Positions 48,216 to 56,796 of a DNA stretch of 64,000 nucleotides are shown here, one piece after another. The DNA is taken from assembly GCA_963720885.1 (NCBI GenBank), contig CAVRGW010000004.1, forward strand, positions 465,722 through 529,721, written 5' to 3'. The translations under genes were made by a program, and so were the position numbers. Under the pieces are notes generated by a model that saw only the letters and a list, made by a program, of their open reading frames with translations, searched no databases and had not been told where the DNA came from. Every line of letters begins with the position of its first letter. Position 1 is the stretch's first letter. This DNA is from DATLLN01 sp963720885. Lineage in GTDB: Bacteria; Actinomycetota; Thermoleophilia; Gaiellales; JAICJC01.

Positions 48216-49008
48216 CGGCTGCTACGAGGGCAAGGTCGCGCTGGTCACCGGCGGCGGCAGCGGCATGGGGCGGGCGATGGCGCAGGAGTTCGCGCGGCTG
48301 GGCGCGGCGGTGGCCGTGGCCGGGCGCCGTCCGGAGCCTCTCGAGGAGACGGTCGCACTGATCGCCGACGCCGGCGGCCGCGCGGTCGCCGTGCCGACCG
48401 ACGTGCGCAATCCCGAGCAGGTCGACGCAATGGTCGCGACCACGGTCGAGCAGCTGGGGCGGCTGGACGTGCTGATCAACAACGCGGCGGGCAACTTCGT
48501 GGTGAAGGCCGAGGAGCTTTCGCCGAACGGTTGGCGCGCCGTGGTCTCGATCGTGCTCGACGGCGGCTGGCTGTGCACGAGCGCGGCCGGCCGGCAGATG
48601 ATCGCCCAGGGTGAGGGCGGCGCGATCTGCTCGGTGATCGCGAGCTACGCCTGGACCGGCGGGCCGGGCACCGTGCACTCCGCGTCCGCGAAGGCCGGAC
48701 TGCTGGCGATGACCAAGACGCTGGCCGTCGAGTGGGCGCCGCACAACATCCGGGTGAACACGATCTGTCCGGGGCCGACGGACACGGAGGGCGCCGGCGG
48801 CGCGCTCTGGCCGACCGCGGAGGATCGCGCCCGCGTCCAGGCGACGGTGCCCGCCGGCCGGCTCGCCTCGGTCGAGGAGATCGGCTGGTGGACGACCGCC
48901 CTCTGCTCGCCCTTCGCGGCGTACATCACCGGCACGAACCTGACGATCGACGGCGGCCACAGCCTCGAGCAGGAGAGCTACATGCCCGCCTGGCAGCCCC
49001 GCGCCTGA
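48205..49008 (+). CDS. 2,4-dienoyl-CoA reductase-like SDR
   Basis: A 267-residue short-chain dehydrogenase. The nucleotide site is ALVTGGGSGMGRAMAQEFAR (residues 12-31), and NNAAGNFVVKAEELSPNGWR follows near 92. The catalytic segment is VIASYAWTGGPGTVHSASAK then AGLLAMTKTLA: the Tyr of the usual YxxxK is His-Ser with Lys retained, as in mammalian-type 2,4-dienoyl-CoA reductases, which also lack that Tyr. NTICPGPTDTEGAGG is close to their PGPIxTxGA loop. It should remove double bonds during unsaturated fatty-acid breakdown, next to a CoA ligase. Start ATG 48205 has GGAGA upstream. Confidence 0.88.
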   Translation: MLVDGCYEGKVALVTGGGSGMGRAMAQEFARLGAAVAVAGRRPEPLEETVALIADAGGRAVAVPTDVRNPEQVDAMVATTVEQLGRLDVLINNAAGNFVVKAEELSPNGWRAVVSIVLDGGWLCTSAAGRQMIAQGEGGAICSVIASYAWTGGPGTVHSASAKAGLLAMTKTLAVEWAPHNIRVNTICPGPTDTEGAGGALWPTAEDRARVQATVPAGRLASVEEIGWWTTALCSPFAAYITGTNLTIDGGHSLEQESYMPAWQPRA

Positions 49009-49013
49009 CCCTC

Positions 49014-49232
49014 GGGGTCTGACCCCGCTCTGACCCCGGCCAGTTGCGATTGCGGGTCAACATTCCGCACGCCCGGTGCGCTTCCGGCTCGCGCCGTTGG
49101 CGTTAGGGCACGATCCGGGGAAGTTCGTGACGCGCCCGGGCATCGCGCGCGAGCTCGCGCCGACGCTGCGCGCGAATCGGCACGCTTGCCGCGAACTTGT
49201 GGCTCAAGCGGGGTCAGAGCGGGGTCAGACCC
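49014..49232. repeat. MITE-like element with 23-bp inverted ends
   Basis: The left end (49014-49037) begins GGGGTCTGACCCCGCTC and its reverse complement recurs at 49210-49232 with 23 matching bases. About 170 nt lie between, with no reading frame. A further GGGTCAGACCC follows directly and another GGGTCTGACCC lies at 49344. Up to the tRNA-Ser gene at 49409 no protein gene is visible. Such GGGGTCTGACCCC ends recur in many bacterial genomes as non-autonomous repeats. Confidence 0.75.
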
Positions 49233-49408
49233 GGGTCAGACCCGGCCGCCGATGAACGTCACAGCGCCGCGACAGCTGGGGCGCCCGGTTGCGTCAGGAT
49301 CTGTGCCGAAGGCACCGCGAAGTTCGTGCACGGCGCTGCTGAGGGTCTGACCCTTCCCGGCGTTTGCGAAGGGCTGCGCAGGTGTTGCGCAGCGTGAAGA
49401 ACGATCAG

Positions 49409-49498
49409 CGGAGAGGGAGGGATTCGAACCCTCGCTGGAGGTTTACCCCCCAGACCCACTTAGCAGGCGGGCGCCTTCAGCCACTCGGCCACCTCTCC
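49409..49498 (-). tRNA. tRNA-Ser (anticodon GCT)
   Basis: A 90-nt tRNA: acceptor GGAGAGG/CCTCTCC with G discriminator, anticodon loop CTGCTAA (GCT), long variable arm (TGGGTCTGGGGGGTAAACCTC region) and T-arm GAGGGTTCGAATCCCTC. CCA is not encoded. The rest of the 49233-49408 spacer is GC-rich and featureless. Confidence 0.95.
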
Positions 49499-49597
49499 AT
49501 GCCGGTTCGCACCTCGCGGACAGGCGCGACCCACCCTCAGTACGATACCGCCTCGTCCGGTCACCTGCGATGGGCCGCGCCGCCCTCACGCCCCGCC

Positions 49598-50770
49598 ATG
49601 CACGTCAACCCCCCACACGAGACCGCGACCGCCGGGTCCGACCTGGCGGAGCCCGAGGCTCCCCCGACGAGCGGCGAGAGCGGTCGCCGGCGGATGTGGC
49701 GGCGCGTGCTGCTGCTCTGGTCGCTCAGCCGGCTCGTCACCGTCGGCCTCGGGCTGCTCGTCACCTCGCAGCTCGCCTGGCACCGGCACATCGAGAGCTG
49801 GCAGACGCAGCCCTGGCAGGCGCTGACCGGCTGGGACTCGGTCTACTACATCGACATCTCGCACGTCGGGTACCTGCCCGGCTCCAGCTCGGTTGCCTTC
49901 TTCCCGCTCTACCCGCTGCTGATCTCGATCGCCCGCGTCGTGCCGGAGGCCGGCGACGCGATCGCCGCGCTCAGCGTGTCTGCGCTGACGCTGCTCGCCG
50001 CGATGGTCGGCCTCTACACGCTGGGCAAGGAGCGGCTCTCCGAGGAGATCGCGTGGCGGGCCGTCGTCTACCTGATGCTCTCCCCGTTCGCGTTCGTGTT
50101 CTCGCTCGCCTACACCGAGGGGCTGTTCCTCGCGCTGGCCGTGTGGATCTTCGTGTTCGTCGATCGCGACCGGCCGGCGTCCGCCGCCGCGCTGGCGCTG
50201 CTCGCCGGGCTCAGCCGTGTGACCGGCCTGGCGCTGGTGCTGCCGCTCGCCTACATCGCCTACCGGCGGCGCAGCGTGCCCTGGGCGATCGCCGCCGCCA
50301 TGCCGGCCGTTGGCTTCGGGATGTTCGCCGCCCTATTGCATCGCGACGTGGGCGATGCGCTGGCGATGATCCACGTGCAGAGCGAGTGGGGCGGCCACCC
50401 CAGCGTGCCCCCGCTGGCGCTGGTGTCTGAAGTCGTCGACTTCGTCTCCGACCACCAGCCGATCCACCTGCTGAGCGTGCTCGCGGTCTTCATCTACCTC
50501 GGGCTGCTGGTGCCGATCCTGCGACGCCCGATCTTCGCCCGGCACCGGATCGAGGACACGCTCTACGTGGGCTGCGTGTTCGCGATGCCGCTGCTCGCGG
50601 GCGTGCTCCAGTCGAGCGGCCGCTTCGGCCTCGTCGCGTTCCCGCTGTTCTTCGCGCTCGCCGACCTCGGCATGCGGCACCGCACGATGCACCAGGTCTA
50701 CGTCGTGTTCGCGCCGGTGGCGCAGGTGCTGTTGTTCGCCTACGTCGCGCTCGGCTACCTGGTGCCGTAG
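49598..50770 (+). CDS. PIG-V-like mannosyltransferase family membrane protein
   Basis: A 390-residue polytopic protein from ATG 49598. After a polar N-terminus come RVLLLWSLSRLVTVGLGLLV, then the short first loop with WDSVYYIDISHVGY (W-D/W-S-x-x-Y-x-x-I-A-x-x-GY is the PIG-V/GT-C motif with the acidic residue), SVAFFPLYPLLISIARVVPE and about nine further helices. Such proteins transfer mannose from a lipid carrier to surface glycans outside the membrane. It stands alone on the plus strand and ends 1 nt before the convergent repeat-protein gene. Confidence 0.8.
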   Translation: MHVNPPHETATAGSDLAEPEAPPTSGESGRRRMWRRVLLLWSLSRLVTVGLGLLVTSQLAWHRHIESWQTQPWQALTGWDSVYYIDISHVGYLPGSSSVAFFPLYPLLISIARVVPEAGDAIAALSVSALTLLAAMVGLYTLGKERLSEEIAWRAVVYLMLSPFAFVFSLAYTEGLFLALAVWIFVFVDRDRPASAAALALLAGLSRVTGLALVLPLAYIAYRRRSVPWAIAAAMPAVGFGMFAALLHRDVGDALAMIHVQSEWGGHPSVPPLALVSEVVDFVSDHQPIHLLSVLAVFIYLGLLVPILRRPIFARHRIEDTLYVGCVFAMPLLAGVLQSSGRFGLVAFPLFFALADLGMRHRTMHQVYVVFAPVAQVLLFAYVALGYLVP

Positions 50771-50771
50771 A

Positions 50772-52745
50772 TCAGCCCTGAGACCACTTGCTCTGGCCGA
50801 TCCAGCGGCCGACCGGGTACTTGTTGTTGTACTCGTACACGTACGCTGTGTACGTCTGGCCTTTGACCAGCTTGTGGCTCGAGCCGTTGTACTGCCACTG
50901 GCTCAGGATCTGGTACTTCGTGGTCGAGGCGCCGGTGTATCTGACGAGAATCGTCGCACCCCCCGAGGTGACGAGCCGCACGCTGTACGTGCTGGAACCG
51001 CCGGTGGCTGCGACCCAGTCGATCAGCGGCGTCAGGTCGGTGATCTTGGCACCGTTCATCGGCGTGCAGACGCGATCTGCGCGCAGGGTGATGGACGTCG
51101 GCTTGGCGTAGATCAGGCGCTCCGGCTTGTCGTACGCGTTGGTCACCGTGAACAGGCTGTAGTGGTACGTGCTCGTCACCTGCAGGCCCGTGTCGTTGAG
51201 CGCGCCGGTGCCGTGCGTCAGCACCGTGCCGTCGGTCGGGGTCTCCGGCACGTGGTCGCGGCTGCGCACGATCAGCACCTTGACGTAGCGCGGCGGCGTG
51301 GGCGTCGTCCACCCGATGTTGGCCTTGGTGCAGCCCGACGAGCCGTGCACGCCCTTGACGGCCGGCGGCGCCAGCGACGTGCCCAGCAGTGCGACGTTGG
51401 CGGTCGCGTCGGCGTTGCTCGGGATCTGCAACGCGGCGCTCTTGGGCCCGATCAGCTGCGGGCGGAATGTGATCTTGACGGTGCACGTCGCGCCCGGGGC
51501 CACGGTCGTGCCCGAGCACGCGTCTCCGCCGTTGGCGGCGAAGATGAAGCTGCCCTTGTTGGTGCCGCCGATGGTCAGCGTGCCCACCTTGAGCGACGCC
51601 GACGCGCTGGTGTTCTTGACCGTCACCTGCATCGTCGTGCCCAGCGTCCCATCCTGCTGCGAGGGGAACGTGAGCGACGTCGGCGTCGTCAGCACGCCGG
51701 GGACGGTCGCCGTGCCGGTCAGGTTCGCATCGTGCGGGTTGTCCAGCCCGTCGTCGGCCACGTGGATGGTCGCGTTGGAGACGCCGGACGCGATCGGCGT
51801 GAACGTGACGCTGACCGTGCAGGTCGCGCCGGCGGCCAGCGTTGGACCGCATGTCTTGGACGAGATCGCGAACTGCGCCGCGCCGGTACCGGCGATCGTG
51901 ATGGCCGAGATGTTCATGGTGGCGTCGCCGGTGTTCTTGATCGACAGCGCCTGAGGGGCGGTGGTGTCGCCGATGCCGATCGAGAAGGTGAGGCCGGTCG
52001 ACGGCGTGAACGTGAGCAGTGGCTGCGTGCCGGTGCCAGTCAGCGAGACGACCTTGCTGACGTCGGTCGCGCCGGTATAGGGAATCGTCAGGTCGGCGGT
52101 CAGCGCGCCGGCATCGGTCGGCGTGAACGTGACGGTGATCGTGCAGGATCCGCCGTTCTTCGCCAGCACGGTGCCGCCGCAGCCTCCGCTGACGGCGTAC
52201 GGCGCCTGGCTGGCGACGATCGAGCCGAGGGTGACGTTGTCGCTGCCGGTGTTGCGAACAGTCACCGTCTTCGCGCTCGACGTGCCGAGCTTGACTCCGC
52301 CGAAGTCCAGCGACGAGGCGTCGACCGAGATCGACCCGCCCGGGGTGCCGGTGCCGGACACCACGTAGTCGGGGATCGAGGGCGACCCCGCGAATTGCAC
52401 CGCCGCGGACGCCGTGGCGGCCACGGTCGGCGCGAACGTGACGTCGAACGAGCAGCCGTCGCTAGCGGCGATCGTGCCGGTGCACGTGTTGTTGGCGATC
52501 GAGAACTGCCCGGGGTTCGCGCCGGCCAGCGTCGGAGCACCCGAGAACACCTCGTCCTCCGGGCCCGGGTTGGACACGGTCACGGTCTTCGTCGCCGAGG
52601 ACCCCACCGCCGTGTTCGTGAACGTGTACGGCGAGGCGGGGTTCATGTCGACCGTCGGGTCGATCGTGGCCTGGGCGCTCTGGACGGCGAGCACCAGGAA
52701 TGCGAGGACGGTCAACAGTGCTGCGATACGGCGACGAGGGGTCAT
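50772..52745 (-). CDS. Secreted choice-of-anchor-type (ASH/Hydin-like) repeat protein
   Basis: A 657-residue exported protein: signal peptide (IAALLTVLAFLVLAVQSAQA), then four or five Ig-like repeats of about 100 residues. Repeats share SLDFGGVKLGTSSAKTVTVR-type starts (here also SLTFPSQQDGTLGTTMQVTV), CSFDVTFAPT / CTVSVTFTPI / CTVKITFRPQ strands and a final G-T-G turn. The C-terminus is a fibronectin-like domain (VKVLIVRSRDHVPETPTDGT, YAKPTSITLRADRVC) ending WIGQSKWSQG. It is probably a surface or secreted adhesion or structural protein. It ends convergent with the mannosyltransferase and precedes no other gene of its transcript. Confidence 0.85.
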   Translation of the reverse strand: MTPRRRIAALLTVLAFLVLAVQSAQATIDPTVDMNPASPYTFTNTAVGSSATKTVTVSNPGPEDEVFSGAPTLAGANPGQFSIANNTCTGTIAASDGCSFDVTFAPTVAATASAAVQFAGSPSIPDYVVSGTGTPGGSISVDASSLDFGGVKLGTSSAKTVTVRNTGSDNVTLGSIVASQAPYAVSGGCGGTVLAKNGGSCTITVTFTPTDAGALTADLTIPYTGATDVSKVVSLTGTGTQPLLTFTPSTGLTFSIGIGDTTAPQALSIKNTGDATMNISAITIAGTGAAQFAISSKTCGPTLAAGATCTVSVTFTPIASGVSNATIHVADDGLDNPHDANLTGTATVPGVLTTPTSLTFPSQQDGTLGTTMQVTVKNTSASASLKVGTLTIGGTNKGSFIFAANGGDACSGTTVAPGATCTVKITFRPQLIGPKSAALQIPSNADATANVALLGTSLAPPAVKGVHGSSGCTKANIGWTTPTPPRYVKVLIVRSRDHVPETPTDGTVLTHGTGALNDTGLQVTSTYHYSLFTVTNAYDKPERLIYAKPTSITLRADRVCTPMNGAKITDLTPLIDWVAATGGSSTYSVRLVTSGGATILVRYTGASTTKYQILSQWQYNGSSHKLVKGQTYTAYVYEYNNKYPVGRWIGQSKWSQG

Positions 52746-52758
52746 GGAGCTCCTGGAG

Positions 52759-53355
52759 TCAGGTTGCCGGCGCGTCGTGGCGGCGGCGGCGGGTGATCGC
52801 GGGGCGAAGCACCGCGAAGCCGACCAGCAGCAGCACGACGGGGATGGCCAGAGCGGCAACGATGGCCCACTCGCGGTAGCTGGTGGACGACGCAGCGGCA
52901 GCGGCCTGCGGCCGGAGGTCGGGCGAGACCATCGGGATCGTCGGCACGTCGGTCAGCGACTGCACGTGGTGCTCCGCCGGCGGTCCCGGCGCCGTTGCGA
53001 CCATCGGCTGGGGCTTCGCGTGGTGCTTCGGCTTCGCGTGGTGCTTCGCCGGCTTCTTGTGGTGCGCAGGTGGCGGCGTGCTGGACGTGCTCGTCGAGCT
53101 GCTGCTGGAAGAGCTGCTGCTCGAGCTCGAGCTCGACGTGCTGCTCGAACCACCCGAGCCGGTGCTGGGTGGCGGCGTGGTGGTCGTCGTCCCACTCGAT
53201 CCGCCGCCGGAGCCACCCCCGGTGCCGCCGGTCGATCCGCTTCCGCCGGGTGGGGGAGGTGGGGGAGGTGGCGCGGTGTCGGCGAGTGCCGGAGACGCCG
53301 CAGCCAGCATCGCGCCGGTTGCGAGCAGGATGGTCAGATGTCTGCGAGCCCCCAT
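52759..53355 (-). CDS. Ser/Pro-rich exported protein with C-terminal membrane anchor
   Basis: A 198-residue protein: signal peptide (LTILLATGAMLAAASPALAD), a Pro run, Gly/Ser/Thr-rich spacers with a long Ser run (about residues 70-90), a His/Lys-rich stretch (AHHKKPAKHHAKPKHHAKP), then an anchor helix (WAIVAALAIPVVLLLVGFAV) and a basic RRRRHD tail. It looks like a wall-spanning stalk or charged surface protein. It lies just upstream of the repeat-protein gene on the same strand (13 nt), so the two are probably one operon. Confidence 0.7.
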   Translation of the reverse strand: MGARRHLTILLATGAMLAAASPALADTAPPPPPPPPGGSGSTGGTGGGSGGGSSGTTTTTPPPSTGSGGSSSTSSSSSSSSSSSSSSTSTSSTPPPAHHKKPAKHHAKPKHHAKPQPMVATAPGPPAEHHVQSLTDVPTIPMVSPDLRPQAAAAASSTSYREWAIVAALAIPVVLLLVGFAVLRPAITRRRRHDAPAT

Positions 53356-53448
53356 ATTTCCAATGCCTCCTACCGCCTCCCCCCGGACGCGGTGGGGAAG
53401 GTGTACCACGTCAAGCGTACCGGTGCCAGCGGTCGGTGGGAACCCGCC

Positions 53449-54246
53449 TCAGAGCAGACCGCGGGCGCGCAGATACGCGAGCACCCCGTTGCGCAGGCCC
53501 AGCGCGGCGCGATCCACTGTTCCGGCGCCTGCCAGGGCCCGATCCTCGCCGGGGTTCGTCAGGAATCCGACCTCGGTCAGGATGGCCGGGACGTTCGACC
53601 AGTTGAAGCCGGTCAGGTCGGCGCGGGCGACCAGTCCGCGGTTGGGCCACCCCAACGACCCCACCAGCTTGGGGTGCACCAGCCGCGCCGCCAGCAGGCT
53701 GCGGGCGTAGATGTCGTCGGTCCAGCCCCGGTGCCACGCCGGGTAGAGCATCGAGGTTCCCGCCTGGCTGTGATCGGTGGAGCCGTCGGCGTGGATCCGC
53801 AGGAAGAGCGCCGCGTGGTTGTGGTTGGCGATCTGCGCGCGAGCGATGTTCCCCATACTGATGCAGCAGGTGGTCGTCCGCGTCATCACCACCCGGATTC
53901 CGGCGGACTGCAGCAGCGTGCGCAGGCGCAGCGCGATCCGCAGGTTGACGGAGGCCTCGGTCTGCCCGGTGACGACTCCATGGGTGCCGCCGCCGTCCTT
54001 GATCTTGAGCGTGTGCGATCCCGGCCCGATCGGCTCGAGGGAGGTGTTGGCGTACCGGTCGTGGCCCGGGTCGAGCACAACCGTCACAACCGGAGGAGAT
54101 CCGGCGTGGCCGCCCGAGCCGACCTCGACGTACGCGCCGGCCGGGCTCGCCGCGATCAGCGGCAGGCAGAGTGCGGCGAGCAGCGCCGCGCTACGACACG
54201 ATCTCGCCGTCGAGAATCTCGTCGTCCCTATCGAGCTCCAGCGCAT
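53449..54246 (-). CDS. N-acetylmuramoyl-L-alanine amidase (Amidase_3)
   Basis: A 265-residue exported cell-wall hydrolase. A signal peptide (SAALLAALCLPLIAASPAGA) precedes the zinc amidase domain: VVLDPGHDRYAN (His near 62), GQTEASVNLRIALRLRTLLQ (Glu near 98), FLRIHADGSTDHSQAG (His near 150) and PAILTEVGFLTNPGEDRAL (catalytic Glu near 224). It cleaves the amide between MurNAc and the peptide. The start overlaps the small upstream gene by 56 nt, so a later start codon is possible. Confidence 0.9.
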   Translation of the reverse strand: MRWSSIGTTRFSTARSCRSAALLAALCLPLIAASPAGAYVEVGSGGHAGSPPVVTVVLDPGHDRYANTSLEPIGPGSHTLKIKDGGGTHGVVTGQTEASVNLRIALRLRTLLQSAGIRVVMTRTTTCCISMGNIARAQIANHNHAALFLRIHADGSTDHSQAGTSMLYPAWHRGWTDDIYARSLLAARLVHPKLVGSLGWPNRGLVARADLTGFNWSNVPAILTEVGFLTNPGEDRALAGAGTVDRAALGLRNGVLAYLRARGLL

Positions 54247-54376
54247 CTGGCGTCACGATAACCGTGTCGGCCCAGAAGAACTGTCGCTCGAGGGCGGCGA
54301 AGACGTCGACGACGCCGTCGGTCGCACGGAGCTCGCGCGGCGCGGCGGTTACGAGGATACGCTCGGGAGCGGCCAC
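54191..54376 (-). CDS. Small hypothetical protein upstream of the wall amidase
   Basis: From GTG 54376, 61 residues: VAAPERILVTAAPRELRATD, GVVDVFAALERQFFWADTVI and VTPDALELDRDDEILDGEIV. Soluble and acidic at the C-terminus, of natural composition. Its 3' end overlaps the amidase 5' end in another frame, which suggests either that the amidase starts later or that the two are coupled. No family is recognised. Confidence 0.5.
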   Translation of the reverse strand: MAAPERILVTAAPRELRATDGVVDVFAALERQFFWADTVIVTPDALELDRDDEILDGEIVS

Positions 54377-54408
54377 GCAACGAGCGTACCGGAGGTTTGC
54401 GGTGTTGC

Positions 54409-54789
54409 CTAGACCGCTCGGGGAAGCTCGACGATCTCGCCCACGCCGGCCCGTTCGCGCACCACCTGCGCGAGCTGGTCGAAGCCGGGAAGCGACTCCG
54501 CGATCTCGATCCGCCGGCTCGGGCCGACGGCCTCCACCGCGAGCGTCACGCGGCCGAATCCGGTGCGGCTGCGGCGCACCGTGGTGATCTCCTCCCAGCC
54601 GATCCGGACGATGCCGGCCAGGCTGCGGGCCCGCAGATGGTCGTGGTCGAGCTCGACTCGATCGGCGCGCCGCGCCGCCGGCCAGAGGGCGGCGGCCAGC
54701 CGGCGCATGCCGGGAATGCGGTCGGCGACCGCGTGGGCACGCCATCGCAGCGGGCAGTGCGGGTACTCGTATGCCTGCAGGTCACTCAC
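54409..54789 (-). CDS. Hypothetical protein with PH-like pattern
   Basis: A 126-residue soluble protein. MSDLQAYEYPHCPLRWRAHA is followed by VELDHDHLRARSLAGIVRIG and WEEITTVRRSRTGFGRVTLA then a C-terminal helix region (GFDQLAQVVRERAGVGEIV). The alternation of short strands before a final helix resembles a pleckstrin-homology-like fold found in small bacterial proteins. Function unknown. Confidence 0.5.
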   Translation of the reverse strand: MSDLQAYEYPHCPLRWRAHAVADRIPGMRRLAAALWPAARRADRVELDHDHLRARSLAGIVRIGWEEITTVRRSRTGFGRVTLAVEAVGPSRRIEIAESLPGFDQLAQVVRERAGVGEIVELPRAV

Positions 54790-54858
54790 CGTCCACCTCC
54801 AGTATGGAGTGGAGGTGCCGGGTGCTGCGTCCGCCGGGCGGGGGATTTCGGACGGCCG

Positions 54859-56610
54859 CTACACGCGGGCGCCGGCGCAGGCCGGCAGCGAGGAGCGCCG
54901 CCGGATCTCCGCGAAGGAGACCCCTTCGGTCAGCAGGTACATGGCACCGATGCCGGCGCCCAGGGCAACCTCGGTCGCCTGCAGGCCGATCGCGAAGGCC
55001 GCGCCGGGCGCCGCGGCGACGCCGAAGGATGAGGCCAGCACGCCGGCGACGGCGAACTGGAACACCCCGACGTTGCCGGGCATGATCGGGAAGATCCCGA
55101 CCAGGGTGGAGACCAGGAACACGGCCGCGGAGGCCTCGATGCCGTGCGGCAGGCCGAAGGCGTCCAGCGTCCACCAGATGCCGGCGATCTGCGCGACCCA
55201 GGACAGCACGCCCAGGAGCAGCGCCAGCAGCGCCTGACGGGGGTGGCTGAGCAGGCCGGAGGCGCCGTTCAGGACAGATCGGGCCGGCCCAGCCAGGCGC
55301 GCGAGCGAGGAGGGGAGGGGGATGTTCGCGCGCCTGGCCAGGTATCCGGCGATCGCGGCGCCCATCGTGAGGGCACCGAGAGCGATCAGGCTGGTGACCG
55401 CCCAGCCTGGAAGATCGACGATGGTGACTGCCAGGGCCGTGCCCAGGATGACCAGGGCGAGCCCGAGCACGAGCTGCTCGGCGAGCAGCGTGCCGGCGAT
55501 CGCGGCCGCGCCCAGCTCGGCGCCCTCGGCACGTGCCCTGCGATGGAGCACGACCCCGCGGGCGACCTCGCCGAGGCGGGCGGCCAGCACCGTGTTGAAC
55601 AGGAAACCGATGAAGACGGCCGGCAGCAGGGCACGGACACCCAGCCTCGGCGTACCCGGCAGCACGGCCAGCGACCGCTGCCAGACGGCGGTCTTCAGCC
55701 AGACGCTGACCAGGTTGGCGATGATGGCCAGCGCGAGCGATCCGAGGGCGACAGCCTTGAGGGCGTCAGCGACCTCGACCGCCTGGCCGGCCAACCGGTA
55801 GACCAGGAACGACGCGACCGGCACCGCCACCAGCGCTGCCGCCAGTTTCCGGCTGCGCGTGCGGGCCGCGAAGACGGCAAGCGCGGCAATCGCTGCCACG
55901 CCGGCGCCGCCGGCCGCGTCGAGGAAGAAGTGGTTCGCCGTGACCACGATCGAGAACACGACGAGGGCTGGGTAGAACACCCAGAGGGTGCGGAGCACGC
56001 GGTTGCGCACCAGCAGCACCGCGGACACGCCGACGATCAGGGCGTAGGCGGTGTGCAGGCTGGGCATCGCCGCATACGGGTTGGCCAGCGCGTGGATCGC
56101 GCCGGAGTCGTGGTTGACCGACGTCTGGTGCAGCGTGTCGACGAAGCCCAGGCCGCTCAGCATCCGCGGCGGCGCCGCGGGGTAGAAGACGTAGCCGAGC
56201 ATGCCGATCGCGTTCGCCGCGATCATGATGTTGCGCACCAAGGGGAAGACCTCGTTGCGCTTCAGGTAGACCCAGAACAGGAACCCGAAGCTGATCGTGA
56301 ACTGGCAGTTGAAGTACGTCCAGTTGGCGATGTCGAGGACGATGCCGGGAGCGCCCATCGCCCACCGCTGCAGATCGAGCTCGTGGAACAGCCCGAGGCT
56401 CTGTTCGGTCGAGACGATCGAGTGCGCGTGGCGCATCGCGTCGGCGCGGTCGCCCGTCGCCACGATCCGGCTCATCTCGTAGAGCACGTCGAAGACCGCG
56501 AAGATCGCCAGGTTGCGGGCGAGGTCGCCCCAGCCCTTGGGCAGCTGGCGGCCGATCCAGGCGACTACGGAGGCCGCCGGCCGGGTCGGGATGTGTGCGG
56601 TCGAGATCAT
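54859..56610 (-). CDS. PAP2 domain fused to LPG-synthase-like membrane domain
   Basis: A 583-residue fusion. Residues 1-260 are an inositolphosphotransferase-like PAP2 domain with AAPPRMLSGLGFVDTLHQ, YAAMPSLHTAYALIVG near 183 and TANHFFLDAAGGAGVAA near 225. Residues about 290-575 are a lysylphosphatidylglycerol synthetase/UPF0104-type flippase domain with LPGTPRLGVRALLPAVFIGF and GFLFNTVLAARLGEVARGVV, and GIFPIMPGNVGVFQFAVAGV near 530. Together they may transfer a phosphate group to a lipid and flip or modify it. The PAP2 part parallels the stand-alone gene at 16135. Confidence 0.88.
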   Translation of the reverse strand: MISTAHIPTRPAASVVAWIGRQLPKGWGDLARNLAIFAVFDVLYEMSRIVATGDRADAMRHAHSIVSTEQSLGLFHELDLQRWAMGAPGIVLDIANWTYFNCQFTISFGFLFWVYLKRNEVFPLVRNIMIAANAIGMLGYVFYPAAPPRMLSGLGFVDTLHQTSVNHDSGAIHALANPYAAMPSLHTAYALIVGVSAVLLVRNRVLRTLWVFYPALVVFSIVVTANHFFLDAAGGAGVAAIAALAVFAARTRSRKLAAALVAVPVASFLVYRLAGQAVEVADALKAVALGSLALAIIANLVSVWLKTAVWQRSLAVLPGTPRLGVRALLPAVFIGFLFNTVLAARLGEVARGVVLHRRARAEGAELGAAAIAGTLLAEQLVLGLALVILGTALAVTIVDLPGWAVTSLIALGALTMGAAIAGYLARRANIPLPSSLARLAGPARSVLNGASGLLSHPRQALLALLLGVLSWVAQIAGIWWTLDAFGLPHGIEASAAVFLVSTLVGIFPIMPGNVGVFQFAVAGVLASSFGVAAAPGAAFAIGLQATEVALGAGIGAMYLLTEGVSFAEIRRRSSLPACAGARV

Positions 56611-56796
56611 GGGACGAAGGGTGTCACTCGGCGTTTCACGGCACGATGCGGGTGCCCGGTGGACGCAGGTGCGGTTAACCCGACGTCGCGGCCTGCCGGT
56701 TTCATCCCGGAGGGAGAGCTACGACACATGTGCGGCGTTTCCCTCCATGCGGATGCTGGGAATGGAGGCACCGTCACCCGAGACAAGGAGATCCGG

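Noticed and set aside
53060..53260. Repetitive sequence that could suggest a CRISPR array or microsatellite
   Set aside because: It is the coding sequence for the Ser-, Gly- and Pro-rich part of the anchored protein; there are no equal spacers. No CRISPR array was seen anywhere in the window.
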